The notes under the pieces: generated by a model | What the model was told of the DNA's origin: nothing | The model's input: the letters and a program-made list of their open reading frames with translations, nothing else | Databases searched by the model: none | Translations under genes and position numbers: made by a program | In this document: piece after piece, positions 13,693 to 23,900 of the stretch | Layout of the letters: the number at the start of each line of letters is the position of its first letter | Numbering within the stretch: the first letter of the stretch is position 1 | DNA from: Candidatus Ichthyocystis sparus | GTDB lineage: Bacteria; Pseudomonadota; Gammaproteobacteria; Burkholderiales; 2013Ark19i | Reading direction: 5' to 3' | Assembly: GCF_900078745.1 (NCBI RefSeq) | Contig: NZ_FKII01000079.1 | Span: 92,826 to 156,825 of the forward strand | DNA: 64,000 bases

Positions 13693-16600
13693 GTGAATCC
13701 TGTAACTGGAGTAAGTAGTGCTGGTCTTAGTGATGATGATCAAGCTGACAGTGGTGGTTTGCAGCAGGTTCAGATTTTGCCTGGTAGTGGATTGGATGTA
13801 TCTACCACCGTTGCTGCTGTGTCTACTATTGCTGCTACTTCCTCGGTTGTTACTACTTCTACTGTGCTTACTACTTTTGCTACTACTTCCACTAATGCTA
13901 CTACCTCTGTAGGTAAGGGTAGCAGTGGCAGTAGGAGTGATAAGGTCAAGGGACCTGCTCCCAAGCTTTGTGCTGCTGGTTCCGTGGTTTCTGCTTATCC
14001 TGATCCTGCTGACGCAAGTCCAGAATTATCTGACCCCACTTCTTCTGTAACTACTGCCGCTCGTACTTGTACTGCCAATTCAGATTTTGATATCGTTCTA
14101 GGTAGTGTTGTTGCCTCCGCTCGTAGTTACCATGCTGTTGCTGATGCTCACGCTAGCTCTGCGGCTGCTGCGGCCGCTGCGGCTGCTCGCGCTCATGCTA
14201 ATGCTGATGCTCCTATACCTGATACCAATCCTGATCCAGCTAGTGTCCGTGCCCGTGCCCTTGCCTGTGCTCGCGCTATGGATAAATATGCTTGCGATGT
14301 TGCTGCTCGCGCTGCCGCTGCTCGCGCTACCGCTGCCGCTGCCGATCATGTTGTTGCTCTAGCTCGAGCTGTTGCTGCTGATCTAGTTGTTGCTCAAGAT
14401 CAATCTGCAGATAGTCGAGTTCATATTACATGTCCAGATTTCGGGATCATTATCGATAGTGTTATTGCTTCCGCCCTTGCTTATAACGCCGCTGCTCGTG
14501 CTGCTGATGCTCGCGCCGACTCTGCTGCCGCTGCTGCTGCTCGTGCTACTGATGCTCTTGCCAACCTTGATGCCGCTGCTTGTGCTGGCGCTCCCATTTC
14601 CGATACCGATAATGCCGCCCGTGCCCGCCGTGCTCGTTCCCGTGACAGTTTTTGTGCTCGCGCGGCAGATAGTCAAGATCGCGCTGCTGCTGCTCGCGCA
14701 GCTGCTGTCGCTGCCGATCGTGTCGTTGCTCTAGCTCGTGCTTTTGCTGCCGATCATATTGTTGATCAGGATCGAGCTGCGGATAGTCGCGTTCCTAGTC
14801 CAGGTCCCGATTCCGGTACCACTTCCAATAGTGGCGCTCGTACTGCTGCTGTTTCTATTGCTGGTCTTTCTACATCTTCACTGCTTCCTGATTCTTCTCT
14901 TATGCCACCAGGTTTTGTAGATTTGTTTGGGTTTGTAGTATCTCTTGGATTTAGTGAAGTGGTTAACAAACTCATATCTGAGGTTTGTGCATTGGCTAAA
15001 AATATTATTTTCCATTGTATAACAAGAACAGTGTCAGATATCCTGCGTAATCTTTCAAGTTCTGAACGACGTGCTTGGTGTTTAACTAATGGGAAGCTTT
15101 ATGAGCTTAAATTTGTGGCCAGGTGCTTTGCTGAGTATTCTTCTAAGTTACTTCCTACTTTCATTAACAATCTTTGCGGTGTCAGAGTATGGGATTCTTC
15201 TAGTCGTAGCTTGGTGCTATTAACGGGAAACAGGTTAGCAGATTTTTGGTTATCTTTGGATAAAGCTATTTTCAAAGCTGTAGCGGGTTTTTTTATGTCA
15301 AAGTGGTACGAACTTATTGGTCGCTTTCCTGCTCTGTCAGCCACTGTAGAGGGATCATCTGGTCTTTGTGGAGAAGATTTTGTTAATGCTTGTGCTAGGA
15401 CTGGTACTTCTTCGTCATCAGTTTCAAGATTTTATTTAGCTTCTGAAGGAGTGAGAGCGCGAGTAGCATCTCATGATGGTGGTTCTTTAGCTGGTGGTGA
15501 TTCTGTAGATTTGTTTGGATTTGAAGTACCTCCTGAGGTTGAAGAAATGGTTAATGTTCTTACCTGTGAGGTTAGTGCATTGGCTAGACAGACTTACTCA
15601 CGTGTAGTAGCAGTTCCAGTGTCGCGTGCCCTGAAAAGGCTTTCATTTTCTGAACAATATGCTTGGCTTATAACTAATATGATGGCTTACAAAACTAGCT
15701 TTGTTTATAAGTTCCTTCTCGATTATTGTGGTGGACTTTGTTCTGAATTTATTTGCTCTCTTTTTAGAGTCATACCTGAGAATGATTCTGGTCGTAGCTT
15801 GTTGCCATTGACGGGAGATAGTTTGAGAGGTTTTTGGGTGTCTCTGAGTGCGATTATTATGAGAATTGTACAAGATATTTTTGCAGCGGAGTGGAGTTTA
15901 CTAACTAGTCAGTTTTCTGTTCTATTAGGCCCTGGAGAGGAATCATCATCTTCTGTTCTTTGTGTGAGAGATTTTATTGATGCTCGTGATAAGGCTGGTA
16001 TGCCTGTCTTGGCAGCTTCAAGGTCCAGTTTGTTTATGAGATCACGAGGAACAGCGAGGAGAAGGGCAGTATCTCATGTTACTGAAGTAGCTAGTGGTAG
16101 TTCTGTGGCTGCTGGTGTATCTGTAGCTGGTGGTTTATCTGTAAGTGCTTCTTCATCTGTAAGTGCTTCTTCTGTTGTTACTACTTCTGTTTTTGATGTT
16201 CCTCCTCCTCCTACTTCTTCTTTAGAGTCTCCACCGTTGTTTGTTATGGGAGACGAAGTTGGATTATTTACGGTTGATGTTGTAGAGTCCGAAGTTTTAG
16301 TAGTTACTGAGGGGTCTAGTGATAATGTCATATTTGTAGACGACTGTTCTTCGGTATCGGGAGAATTAGGAGATGGGGCTTCTTTATCTGGGGAAGAAGT
16401 ATTGGTTGTTGAGGTTTCTGCTCCTTCTCTTTCAGAGACGCCAGTGTTAGTTGGAGAAGAAGAAGTTGAATCATCTAAGTGGACAGTAGTGCCAACAACT
16501 GGTGCTTCTTCAGTTACTAGTTCTTCTGTTGTTGAGGTAGAAGGATCTTCTACTGCTATGCCTATAATGGGTTCTCCTGCTCTTAGAATAGGTTCTTCTT

Positions 16601-16929
16601 CTGTTCCTGTTGCACCTAAGAAATCATTCATGAGTAGGTATAGAGCTGATGTGGCTTCTTCTTCCTGTATGTCTTCTTCTGTGCCCTACGGTAGTATTGT
16701 ATCTTCTGTACCTGTTGCGACGAGTAGCGGTTCAACATTAGCTACTACTATTGGTACTGCCTCTGAGGGAGGTGATATAGGAGATAGATTGGCAGCATTG
16801 CTGAATCGAGGTTTACCACCTTCACCACCACCTGTTAGTGAATCAGCTCCTACGGGAGGTGAAGCTTCTTCTTCAAGTCGAGGAAGTGGTAGAGGGAGAA
16901 GAAAAAGGAAGAGGAAGAGGGAAAGTTAA
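13693..16929 (+). CDS. Array copy 5, class B family protein (1078 aa)
   Basis: GTG at 13693 is preferred over TTG at 13687 because it sits 8 bases from AGGA and starts the invariant VNPVTG. The N-arm carries SVGKGSSGSRSDKVKGPAPK. Two Ala/Arg units follow, from about residue 131 (DFDIVLGSVVASARSYHA) and about 249 (DFGIIIDSVIASALAYNA). Each has a DTDPD-like break and an AxDRAADS-type end. D2 starts near 410 (VDLFGFVVSLGFSEVV) and D3 near 606 (VDLFGFEVPPEVEEMV). VIFVDDCSS lies near 880 in the acidic segment, and the tail ends GRGRRKRKRKRES. This is a complete class B example. The Ala units are predicted to be long helices. The function is unknown. Confidence 0.93.
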   Translation: MNPVTGVSSAGLSDDDQADSGGLQQVQILPGSGLDVSTTVAAVSTIAATSSVVTTSTVLTTFATTSTNATTSVGKGSSGSRSDKVKGPAPKLCAAGSVVSAYPDPADASPELSDPTSSVTTAARTCTANSDFDIVLGSVVASARSYHAVADAHASSAAAAAAAAARAHANADAPIPDTNPDPASVRARALACARAMDKYACDVAARAAAARATAAAADHVVALARAVAADLVVAQDQSADSRVHITCPDFGIIIDSVIASALAYNAAARAADARADSAAAAAARATDALANLDAAACAGAPISDTDNAARARRARSRDSFCARAADSQDRAAAARAAAVAADRVVALARAFAADHIVDQDRAADSRVPSPGPDSGTTSNSGARTAAVSIAGLSTSSLLPDSSLMPPGFVDLFGFVVSLGFSEVVNKLISEVCALAKNIIFHCITRTVSDILRNLSSSERRAWCLTNGKLYELKFVARCFAEYSSKLLPTFINNLCGVRVWDSSSRSLVLLTGNRLADFWLSLDKAIFKAVAGFFMSKWYELIGRFPALSATVEGSSGLCGEDFVNACARTGTSSSSVSRFYLASEGVRARVASHDGGSLAGGDSVDLFGFEVPPEVEEMVNVLTCEVSALARQTYSRVVAVPVSRALKRLSFSEQYAWLITNMMAYKTSFVYKFLLDYCGGLCSEFICSLFRVIPENDSGRSLLPLTGDSLRGFWVSLSAIIMRIVQDIFAAEWSLLTSQFSVLLGPGEESSSSVLCVRDFIDARDKAGMPVLAASRSSLFMRSRGTARRRAVSHVTEVASGSSVAAGVSVAGGLSVSASSSVSASSVVTTSVFDVPPPPTSSLESPPLFVMGDEVGLFTVDVVESEVLVVTEGSSDNVIFVDDCSSVSGELGDGASLSGEEVLVVEVSAPSLSETPVLVGEEEVESSKWTVVPTTGASSVTSSSVVEVEGSSTAMPIMGSPALRIGSSSVPVAPKKSFMSRYRADVASSSCMSSSVPYGSIVSSVPVATSSGSTLATTIGTASEGGDIGDRLAALLNRGLPPSPPPVSESAPTGGEASSSSRGSGRGRRKRKRKRES

Positions 16930-17492
16930 GTGATGGGTGTTGGTCTTGTTTATATTATGTTGCACTACGTGTTGATGGATTGTGTTGTTAGTGTTCATTT
17001 TATGTTGCGAGAGTGGTTTTTGAGATGTTACTCGTTGACAATGATTTTGTAATGTGGTGTTGCGTTGCAATAGATTAGCCTTAGATTGTTGTGTGTCTGC
17101 GTTGATGTGGTCTTTACGTGGGTTTGTATGGTTTTTTAGCACGGATTGTGATTTATTTTACCACATGAGTATGAATGTTAGTTGGTATATGTATTTGGCT
17201 ATTTCCGTAGGTAAGTTTTGTTGTTCGGCATAGTATAGGTCCGTAGTTTTGTGTGTGATGCATGATATAGAATGAACTCGTTTGTTGATTTATATTTGAT
17301 TTGCCTAATCTATTTTATTTGTTGTGTAGTTTTACGATGTGCTTTGTTGTTTACTACGAAGTCTTGCACCGTACTGGTCATGTAAGTAACTGTGGTAAGA
17401 TTATTGTATTGGTATATGTAATAATAACGATAACATTGATAAAAAATCAACAACAACCGTCAACAATAATAAATGAAAAAAGGAATTTGATT
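16930..17492 (+). other. Spacer and leader before copy 6
   Basis: This 563 bp spacer has no gene. It contains TTTTTTAGCACGGATTGTGA followed by TTTATTTTACCACATGAG (near 17131-17168), and an A-rich run ending in ATGAAAAAAGGAATTTGATT before the GTG at 17493. The CCTAGA-type stem-loop segment seen in other leaders is missing, because the region between the cysteine-codon-like block and the A-rich run is shortened here. An upstream open stretch from 17301 joins in frame but is leader sequence conserved as non-coding in the other spacers. Confidence 0.55.
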
Positions 17493-20400
17493 GTGAATCC
17501 TGTAACTGGACTAAGTGGTGATGGTATTAGTAATGATGATCAAGCTGACGGTGCTGGCTTGCAGCAGGTTCAGGTTTTGCCTAGTAGTGTATTGGATGTA
17601 GCTACCGCCGTTACTGCTGTCTCCACTATTGCTGTTATTTCCTCTACTGTTACTACTTCTGCTGCTGCTACCTTAACTGCTACTACTAATTACACTAGTG
17701 CTACTACCTCTGTGGGTAAGGGTAATAGTAGTGGTATAGGTACGAAGGGCAAAGGACCTGCTCCCAAGTTTTATGCTGCTGTTCATCCTGATCCCGCTGG
17801 CGCAAGTACAGAATTATATGTTACCACTTCTTCTGTAACTACTGCCGCTCGCACTCGCACTGACGATTTAGATTTTGGTATCGTTCTTGATAGTGTTGTT
17901 GCCGCTGCTCGTAATTACCACTCTGCTGCTAGAGTTGCTGATGCTCGCGCCAGCTCTGCTGCTGCTGCTGCTGTTCGTGCTCGTGCTCGTGCTGATGCTC
18001 ACATATCTAATACTGGTCCTGATCCAGACCGTGCTCGTGCCCGTGCTCGTGCCCGTGCTCGTGCATGTGTTTGCTCTATGAATAGATATGCTAGCTCTAT
18101 TGCTGATCGTGCTGCCGATGCTCACGCTGCAGCTGCCGCCGCCGATCTTGTTGTTGCTCGGGCTCGTGCTGTCGCTGCCGATCTTGTTGTTGCTCAAGGT
18201 AGAGCTGCGGATAGTCGAGTTCCTATTATTCCTATTACATGTCCCGATTTTGATACTATTCTCAATAGTGTTGTTACCACCGCTCGTAATTGCCACGCTG
18301 TTGCTGCTGCTGCTGCTGCTCGCGCCAACTCTGCTGCTGTTCGTGCTGCTGATGCTCTTGCCGACTTTAATGCCGATGATCTCGCTGACGCTTTCACCCC
18401 CGATACCGATTCTGATGCCACCCGTACTCGTGCTCGTGCCCGTGCTCGTGCCCGTGTTCGCGATGCGAATAGATGTGCTCGCGCTGCCGCTGCTCGCGCT
18501 GCCGCTGCTCGCGCTGCCGCTGTCGCTGCCGATCATGTTGTTGCTCAAGCTTATGCTTTTGCTGCCAGTTATATTGTTGCCCAAGATCGAGATGCGGATA
18601 GTCGCTCTCCTAGTCCAGGTCACGATTCTGATCTCATTCTTGTTAGTGATGTTTTTGACACTCCCACTACCGCTTCTAATAGCGCTCGTACTGCAGCTGT
18701 TGCTATTGCTGGTTCTTCTGCGTCTTCATTGTATCCTGATCCTTCTTTTCTTTTGCCAGCAGATTGTGTAGATTTGTTTGGGTTTGTAGTGCATTCTGAG
18801 TCTAGAGAAGTGGTTAGCAAACTCATATCAGATGTTTGTGCATTGGCTGAAAGTTTTTATCTGTGTATGGTAGAAATTCCAGCATCAGATGCTCTGCGTG
18901 GGATTTCAAATACTGGACGATGTGCTTGGTGCTTAATTAACATGAAGTTTTATGAGGCCAAATTTGTGGCTAGGTGCTTCGCTGCGTGTTGTGCTAATCT
19001 CCTTCCCGAATTTATTAAACATCTTTGCAGTGTCAAAGTATGGGATTCTTCTAGTCGTTGCTTTTTTCCACTAATGGGAAACAGCTTAAGGGATTTTTGG
19101 ACATTTTTAGATCAAGCAATTTTCAGAGCTGTTGGTAGTTTTTTTGTTTCAAAGTGGTCTGAACTTGCTATGAACTTTTCTGTTTCCTTTTTTTCCCAAT
19201 TAGAACCTGGAGAAGGATTATCTGCTCTTTGTGGAGGAGATTTTGTTGATGCTTGTGCTAAGGCTGGTACTTCTTCGTCGTCATGTTTTGATTCAGTTAC
19301 TGGAGGAATGGGAGTGCATGTGTCACCTCATGGTGGTGATTCTGTGGACTTGTTTGGGCTTAAAGTGCTTCCTGAGATTAGAGGAATGTTTGATATTCTT
19401 ATCTATGAGATTAATACATTGGCTAGGCGTACTTACTCGTCTGTGATAAGAGCTCAAGTGATGGATGCCCTGAGTAGGCTTTCAGGGTATGAGCAGTGTG
19501 CTTGGCTTATAACTAATACGATGCCTTATAAAACTAGCTTTGTGGCTAATTGCCTTGCCGAGTATTATGATAGTCTTTGTCCCGGATTTATTTACTCTCT
19601 TTTTAGTGTCAGGCCAGGCTGTACTTCTGGCCGTGGCTTGTTGTCATTAATAGGAAAAGATTTAGGAAATTTTTGGTTACGTTTGAGTGATGCTATTGTA
19701 GAAGCTGTGGAAAGTATTTTTGTAGAAAATTGGGGTAGACTTACTAGTCTGTTTTCTGTTTCATTAGGACCTGTAGAGGGATTATCATCTACTGTTCTTT
19801 CTGGGGGAGATTTTATTAGTGCTCGTAGGAGGGTTGGTCTTCCTGCTGTGGCAGTTTCTGGGATGGAAGGACGAGTAGCACAGATAGCGGCATCTCATGC
19901 TGATGAAGCAGCTAGTGGCAGTTCTGCAGCTGGTTTATCTGGGGAAGAGGCACTGGTCGTTGATGTTTCTGCCCGTCCTACTCCAGAGGTGCCAGCGTTG
20001 GATAGAGAGGAAGTCGGATTGTCTATGGTCGTTACTTCTTCTCCTTTAGGAGTTTTAGGAGATGGACCGTCTTCTTCTACATCTGAGAGGATGGTGGTGC
20101 CCACAACTAGTTCTTCTTCCTTTACTTCCGTTGAGATAAAAGAATCTCCTACACTTCCTGTCAGTGCTTCTCTTTATGGACCTAAGAAATCATTTATGAG
20201 TAGGCATAGTGCTGGTGAGACTTCTTCCATTATACTTTCTTCTATGTCATCCAGTAGTAGTGTAGCTGCTGGGTCTTTATCTTCGGCATCTGTAGGTATG
20301 GGCAGTGTTTCATCGGTAGTAACTACTACTGCTGCTTATACTTATTCTGGGGAGGGGGATATAGGGGTGAGATTGGCAGCATTGATGAACCGAGGTTTGC

Positions 20401-20507
20401 CACCTTCACCACCACCTGCTAGAGAATCAACTCCTACTGAAGGCGAAGCTTCTTCTTCAAGTCGAGGAAGTGTTGGAGGCAGAAGGAAAAGGAAGAGGAA
20501 AAGTTAA
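17493..20507 (+). CDS. Array copy 6, class B family protein (1004 aa)
   Basis: GTG at 17493, with AGGAA 8 bases upstream, gives VNPVTGLSG. The frame is open back to 17301, but that part lies in leader sequence shared with all spacers. Two Ala/Arg units start at about residues 127 (DFGIVLDSVVAAARNYHS) and 252 (DFDTILNSVVTTARNCHA). D2 begins near 425 (VDLFGFVVHSESREVV, with the subgroup signature FYLCMVEIPASDAL) and D3 near 619 (VDLFGLKVLPEIRGMF). The segment after D3 is short and lacks VIFIDD, having only ALVVDVS. The tail is RLAALMNRGLPPSPPP and GGRRKRKRKS. It is very close to copy 12 and to the right half of decayed copy 16. The function is unknown. Confidence 0.92.
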   Translation: MNPVTGLSGDGISNDDQADGAGLQQVQVLPSSVLDVATAVTAVSTIAVISSTVTTSAAATLTATTNYTSATTSVGKGNSSGIGTKGKGPAPKFYAAVHPDPAGASTELYVTTSSVTTAARTRTDDLDFGIVLDSVVAAARNYHSAARVADARASSAAAAAVRARARADAHISNTGPDPDRARARARARARACVCSMNRYASSIADRAADAHAAAAAADLVVARARAVAADLVVAQGRAADSRVPIIPITCPDFDTILNSVVTTARNCHAVAAAAAARANSAAVRAADALADFNADDLADAFTPDTDSDATRTRARARARARVRDANRCARAAAARAAAARAAAVAADHVVAQAYAFAASYIVAQDRDADSRSPSPGHDSDLILVSDVFDTPTTASNSARTAAVAIAGSSASSLYPDPSFLLPADCVDLFGFVVHSESREVVSKLISDVCALAESFYLCMVEIPASDALRGISNTGRCAWCLINMKFYEAKFVARCFAACCANLLPEFIKHLCSVKVWDSSSRCFFPLMGNSLRDFWTFLDQAIFRAVGSFFVSKWSELAMNFSVSFFSQLEPGEGLSALCGGDFVDACAKAGTSSSSCFDSVTGGMGVHVSPHGGDSVDLFGLKVLPEIRGMFDILIYEINTLARRTYSSVIRAQVMDALSRLSGYEQCAWLITNTMPYKTSFVANCLAEYYDSLCPGFIYSLFSVRPGCTSGRGLLSLIGKDLGNFWLRLSDAIVEAVESIFVENWGRLTSLFSVSLGPVEGLSSTVLSGGDFISARRRVGLPAVAVSGMEGRVAQIAASHADEAASGSSAAGLSGEEALVVDVSARPTPEVPALDREEVGLSMVVTSSPLGVLGDGPSSSTSERMVVPTTSSSSFTSVEIKESPTLPVSASLYGPKKSFMSRHSAGETSSIILSSMSSSSSVAAGSLSSASVGMGSVSSVVTTTAAYTYSGEGDIGVRLAALMNRGLPPSPPPARESTPTEGEASSSSRGSVGGRRKRKRKS

Positions 20508-20926
20508 GTGATGAGTGTTTGTATTGCACTTTTAAGTAGAGGGCTTGTGTTCATTTTATGTTGTGGATGATGTGAGTGATTTTTGAGATGTTGCTTGTTG
20601 GCGATGACCTTGTAACAAGGTGTTGCATTGCAATAGATCGGTCTAGTTTTTCAGCACGTATTGTGACTTATTTTACTATACGTGTGGATGTTAGTTGGTA
20701 TGTGTATTCGGCTATTTTCCATAGGTAGGTTTCATTGTTAAGCATAGTATCAAATTACTTATGCTTTGTGTTTTGTTGTAGTTGAGGCTGAGTTCCTAAA
20801 GCGTGTGCCTGGGTTGTGTCTCTGATATAAGCGGGGATTGTATTAGGGTATATAATAATAACGATAACGATGATAAAAAATCAACAATAACCAGCAACAA
20901 TAATAAATGAAAAAAGGAATTTGACT
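20508..20926 (+). other. Short spacer before copy 7
   Basis: At 419 bp this is the shortest spacer, and it has no gene. The early promoter-like block is present (TTTTTCAGCACGTATTGTGA and TTTATTTTACTATACG, near 20646-20685), but the middle of the leader is deleted, so the sequence jumps to TATGCTTTGTGTTTTGTTG near 20760. TATATAATAATAACGATAAC (near 20850) and ATGAAAAAAGGAATTTGACT precede the GTG at 20927. Confidence 0.55.
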
Positions 20927-23900
20927 GTGAATCCTGTGACAGGAGTAAGTGTTGCTGGTCCTATTGGTGATGATGATCAAGCTGACAGTGGTGACTTGCA
21001 GCAGGTTCAGATTTTGCCTGGTAGTGTATTGGATGTAGCCACCACCGTTACTGCTGTCTCCACTATTGCTGCTACTTCCTCTGTTGTTACTATTTCTACT
21101 GTGCTTACTGCTTCTGCTACTACTTCCACTGTTGCTACTACCTCTGTGGGTAAGGGTAGCAGTGGTGGTAGGAGTGACAAGGGCAAGGGACCTGCTTCCA
21201 AGCGTTGTGCTGCTGGTTCTGTGGTTTATGCCACTTCTGTTAATCCTACTCACGCTAGCACAAATCCAGAATTATCTGGCCCCACTTCTTCTGTAACTAC
21301 TGCCGCGTGCACTCGCGCTGCCGATTTCGATATCATTCTCAATTTCGTTACTGAAACCGCTCGTACTCGCCGCGCTGCTGTTGCTGATGCTGATGCTCGC
21401 GCCAGCTTCGCTGCTGCTTCTGCTGCGGCTGCTGCTGCTCGTGCTGATGCTCTAACCACTGATTATACCGATCCTGGTTCAGCTAGTGCCCGTGCCCTTG
21501 CTAGTGCTCGCGCTATGGGTAAATATGCTCGTGATGTTGCTGCTCGCGCTGCCGCTGCTCGCGCTGCTGCCGCTGCCGCCGATTTTGTTGTTGATCAGGC
21601 TCGTGCTTTCGCTGCCGTTCTCATTGTTGCTCAAGATCGAGCTGCGGATAGTATAGTTTCTAGTCTAGGAGGTGCTGATTTCAATATTATTCTTAATAGT
21701 GTTGTTGACACCGCCCGTGATTGCCGCGCTGCTGCTGATATTGCTGATGCCAGCGCTAACTCTGCTGCTGCTGCTGCTGCTCGCGCCAACTCTGCTGCTG
21801 ATGCTGCTGCTCGTGCTCGTGATATTACTATTGCTACTGCTGCCCGTGCTTACTCTTCTGCCTCAGATAACAATCCTGCTGCCGCTCGTGTTTGTGCCCG
21901 CCGTGCCCGTGCCCGTGCCCGTGCTGCGGGCAGCTACTATCGCACTCTTGCCACTCGTGCTGCCGCTGCTCGCGCTGCTGCTGCTGCTGCCGATATTGCT
22001 GCTGCCCAAGCTCGTGCTTTTGCTGCCGGTTGTGTTGTTGTTCAAGATCTCGCTGCGGATAGTTCAGACCCCGATTCCGATCCCATTTCCAATAGCTCTT
22101 GTACTGCCGCTGTTGCTGGTTCTTCTACATCTTCATTGCTTCCTGATTCTTCTTCTCTTATGCCACCAGGTTTTGTAGATTTGTTTGGGTTTGTAGTGTC
22201 TCTTGAGTTTAGTGAAGTGGTTAACAAGCTCATATCTGGAGTTCGTGCATTGGCTAAAGATATTATTCCCTATTACATAATAAGAACAGTGTCAAATATT
22301 TTCCGTAATCTTTCAAGTTCTGAACGACGTGCTTGGTGTTTAACTAATGGGAAGCTTTATGAGCTTAAATTTGTGGCCAGGTGCTTTGCTGCGTATTCTA
22401 TTGAATTACTTCCTACTTTCATTAACACTCTTCGCAGTGCCAGAACATGGGATTCTTCTAGTCGTAGCTTGATGCTATTAACGGGAAACAGGTTAGCAGA
22501 TTTTTGGGCATCTTTGGACGAATCTATTTTCGAAGCTATAACCGGTTTTTTTGTGTCAAGGTGGTGCGGACTTATTGATCGCCTTTTCGTTATGTCAGGC
22601 CCTGAAGAGGGATCATCTGCTCTTTGTGGGGGAGATTTTGTTAGTGCTTGTGCCAAGTCTGATACTTCTTCGTCATCAGTTTCAATATTTGATTCAGCTT
22701 CTGAAGGAATGAGAGTGCGAGTAGCACCTCATGGTGGTGATTCTGTAGATTTGTTTGGATTTGAAGTACCTCCTGGGGTTCAAGAAATGGTTAATGTTCT
22801 TACCCGTGAGGTTAGTGAATTGGCTAAACGTACTTACTCGTCTGTGGTAGCAGTTCCAGTGTCTCGTACCATGATGGAACTTTCATCTTCCGAACAATGT
22901 GCCTGGCTTATAACTAATATGACGCTCTATAAAACCAGCTTTCTGTACAGATTCTTTCTCGATTATTGTGGTGGACTTTGTTCTGAATTTATTTGCTCTC
23001 TTTTTAGAGTCATACCTGGGGATACTTATGGTCGTAGCTTGTTGTCATTAACGGGAAATAGCTTAAGAGGTTTTTGGTTGTCTCTGAGCGAGACTATTAT
23101 GAGAATTGTACAAGATATTTTTGCATCGGAGTGGCAAGCACTAATTAGTCAGTTTTCTGTTATATCAGGCCCTGGAGAGGAATCATCATCTACTGTTCTT
23201 TGTGTGAGAGATTTTATTAATGCTCGTGATAAGGCTGGTGTTCCTAACTTGGCAACTTCGGGGTCTGGTTTATCGATAAGAGTAAGAGGAGCAGCAAGGA
23301 GAAGGGCGGTATCTCATGTTACTGAAGTAACTAGTGGTAGTTCTGTTCTTGGTTTTACTACTACTACTACTACTGCTTCTACTTCTACTTCTACTGCTAC
23401 TTCTGCTTCTGCTTCTGCTGTTTCTCCTCCCCTAGAGTCGCCGCCGTTATTTTTTATGGAAGACGAAATTGGATTATCTTTTGGTGTTGTAGAGTCCGAA
23501 GTCTTAGTAGTTACTGAGGGGTCTGGTGAGGGTGTTATGTTTGTCGACGATGGTTCTTCGGTATCGGAGGGAGAATTAGTAGGTAGGACTTCTTTATCTG
23601 AGGAAGAGGCATTGGCTGTTGATTCTGCTCCTTCTACTTCTACTTCAGAAATGCTAGTGTTGGCTGGAGAGGAAGAAGTTGAAGTGTCTGTTGTTGTTAT
23701 TGCTTCTTCGTCACCGGTATTGGCTAGAGAAGAAGAAGTTGAAGTGTCAGAAGTTGTATTGCCTATGGTCGGTGCTGCAGTTCCTGATTTGGGAGTTTTA
23801 GAAGGTGAATTATCTGAGTTGACAGTAGTGCCAGCAACTAGTGCTTTTTCAGTTACCACTTCTTCAGCTACTAGTTCTTCTGTTGTTGAGGTAGAAGAAT

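Noticed and set aside
17301..17492. An N-terminal extension of copy 6 back to 17301 (and of copy 15 back to 49669)
   Set aside because: The extra sequence is leader DNA shared with other spacers, where it contains stops. The family start VNPVTG with a ribosome binding site lies downstream.
18088..18771. Long Leu/Val/Pro-rich frames overlapping the Ala modules (also at 4398, 21672, 25632, 29517, 50561 and 61586) that look like membrane proteins
   Set aside because: GCT/GCC/CGT repeats read one base out of phase give CTG/CTC/TGC codons, so these arise automatically. They lack ribosome binding sites and shift with every repeat change.
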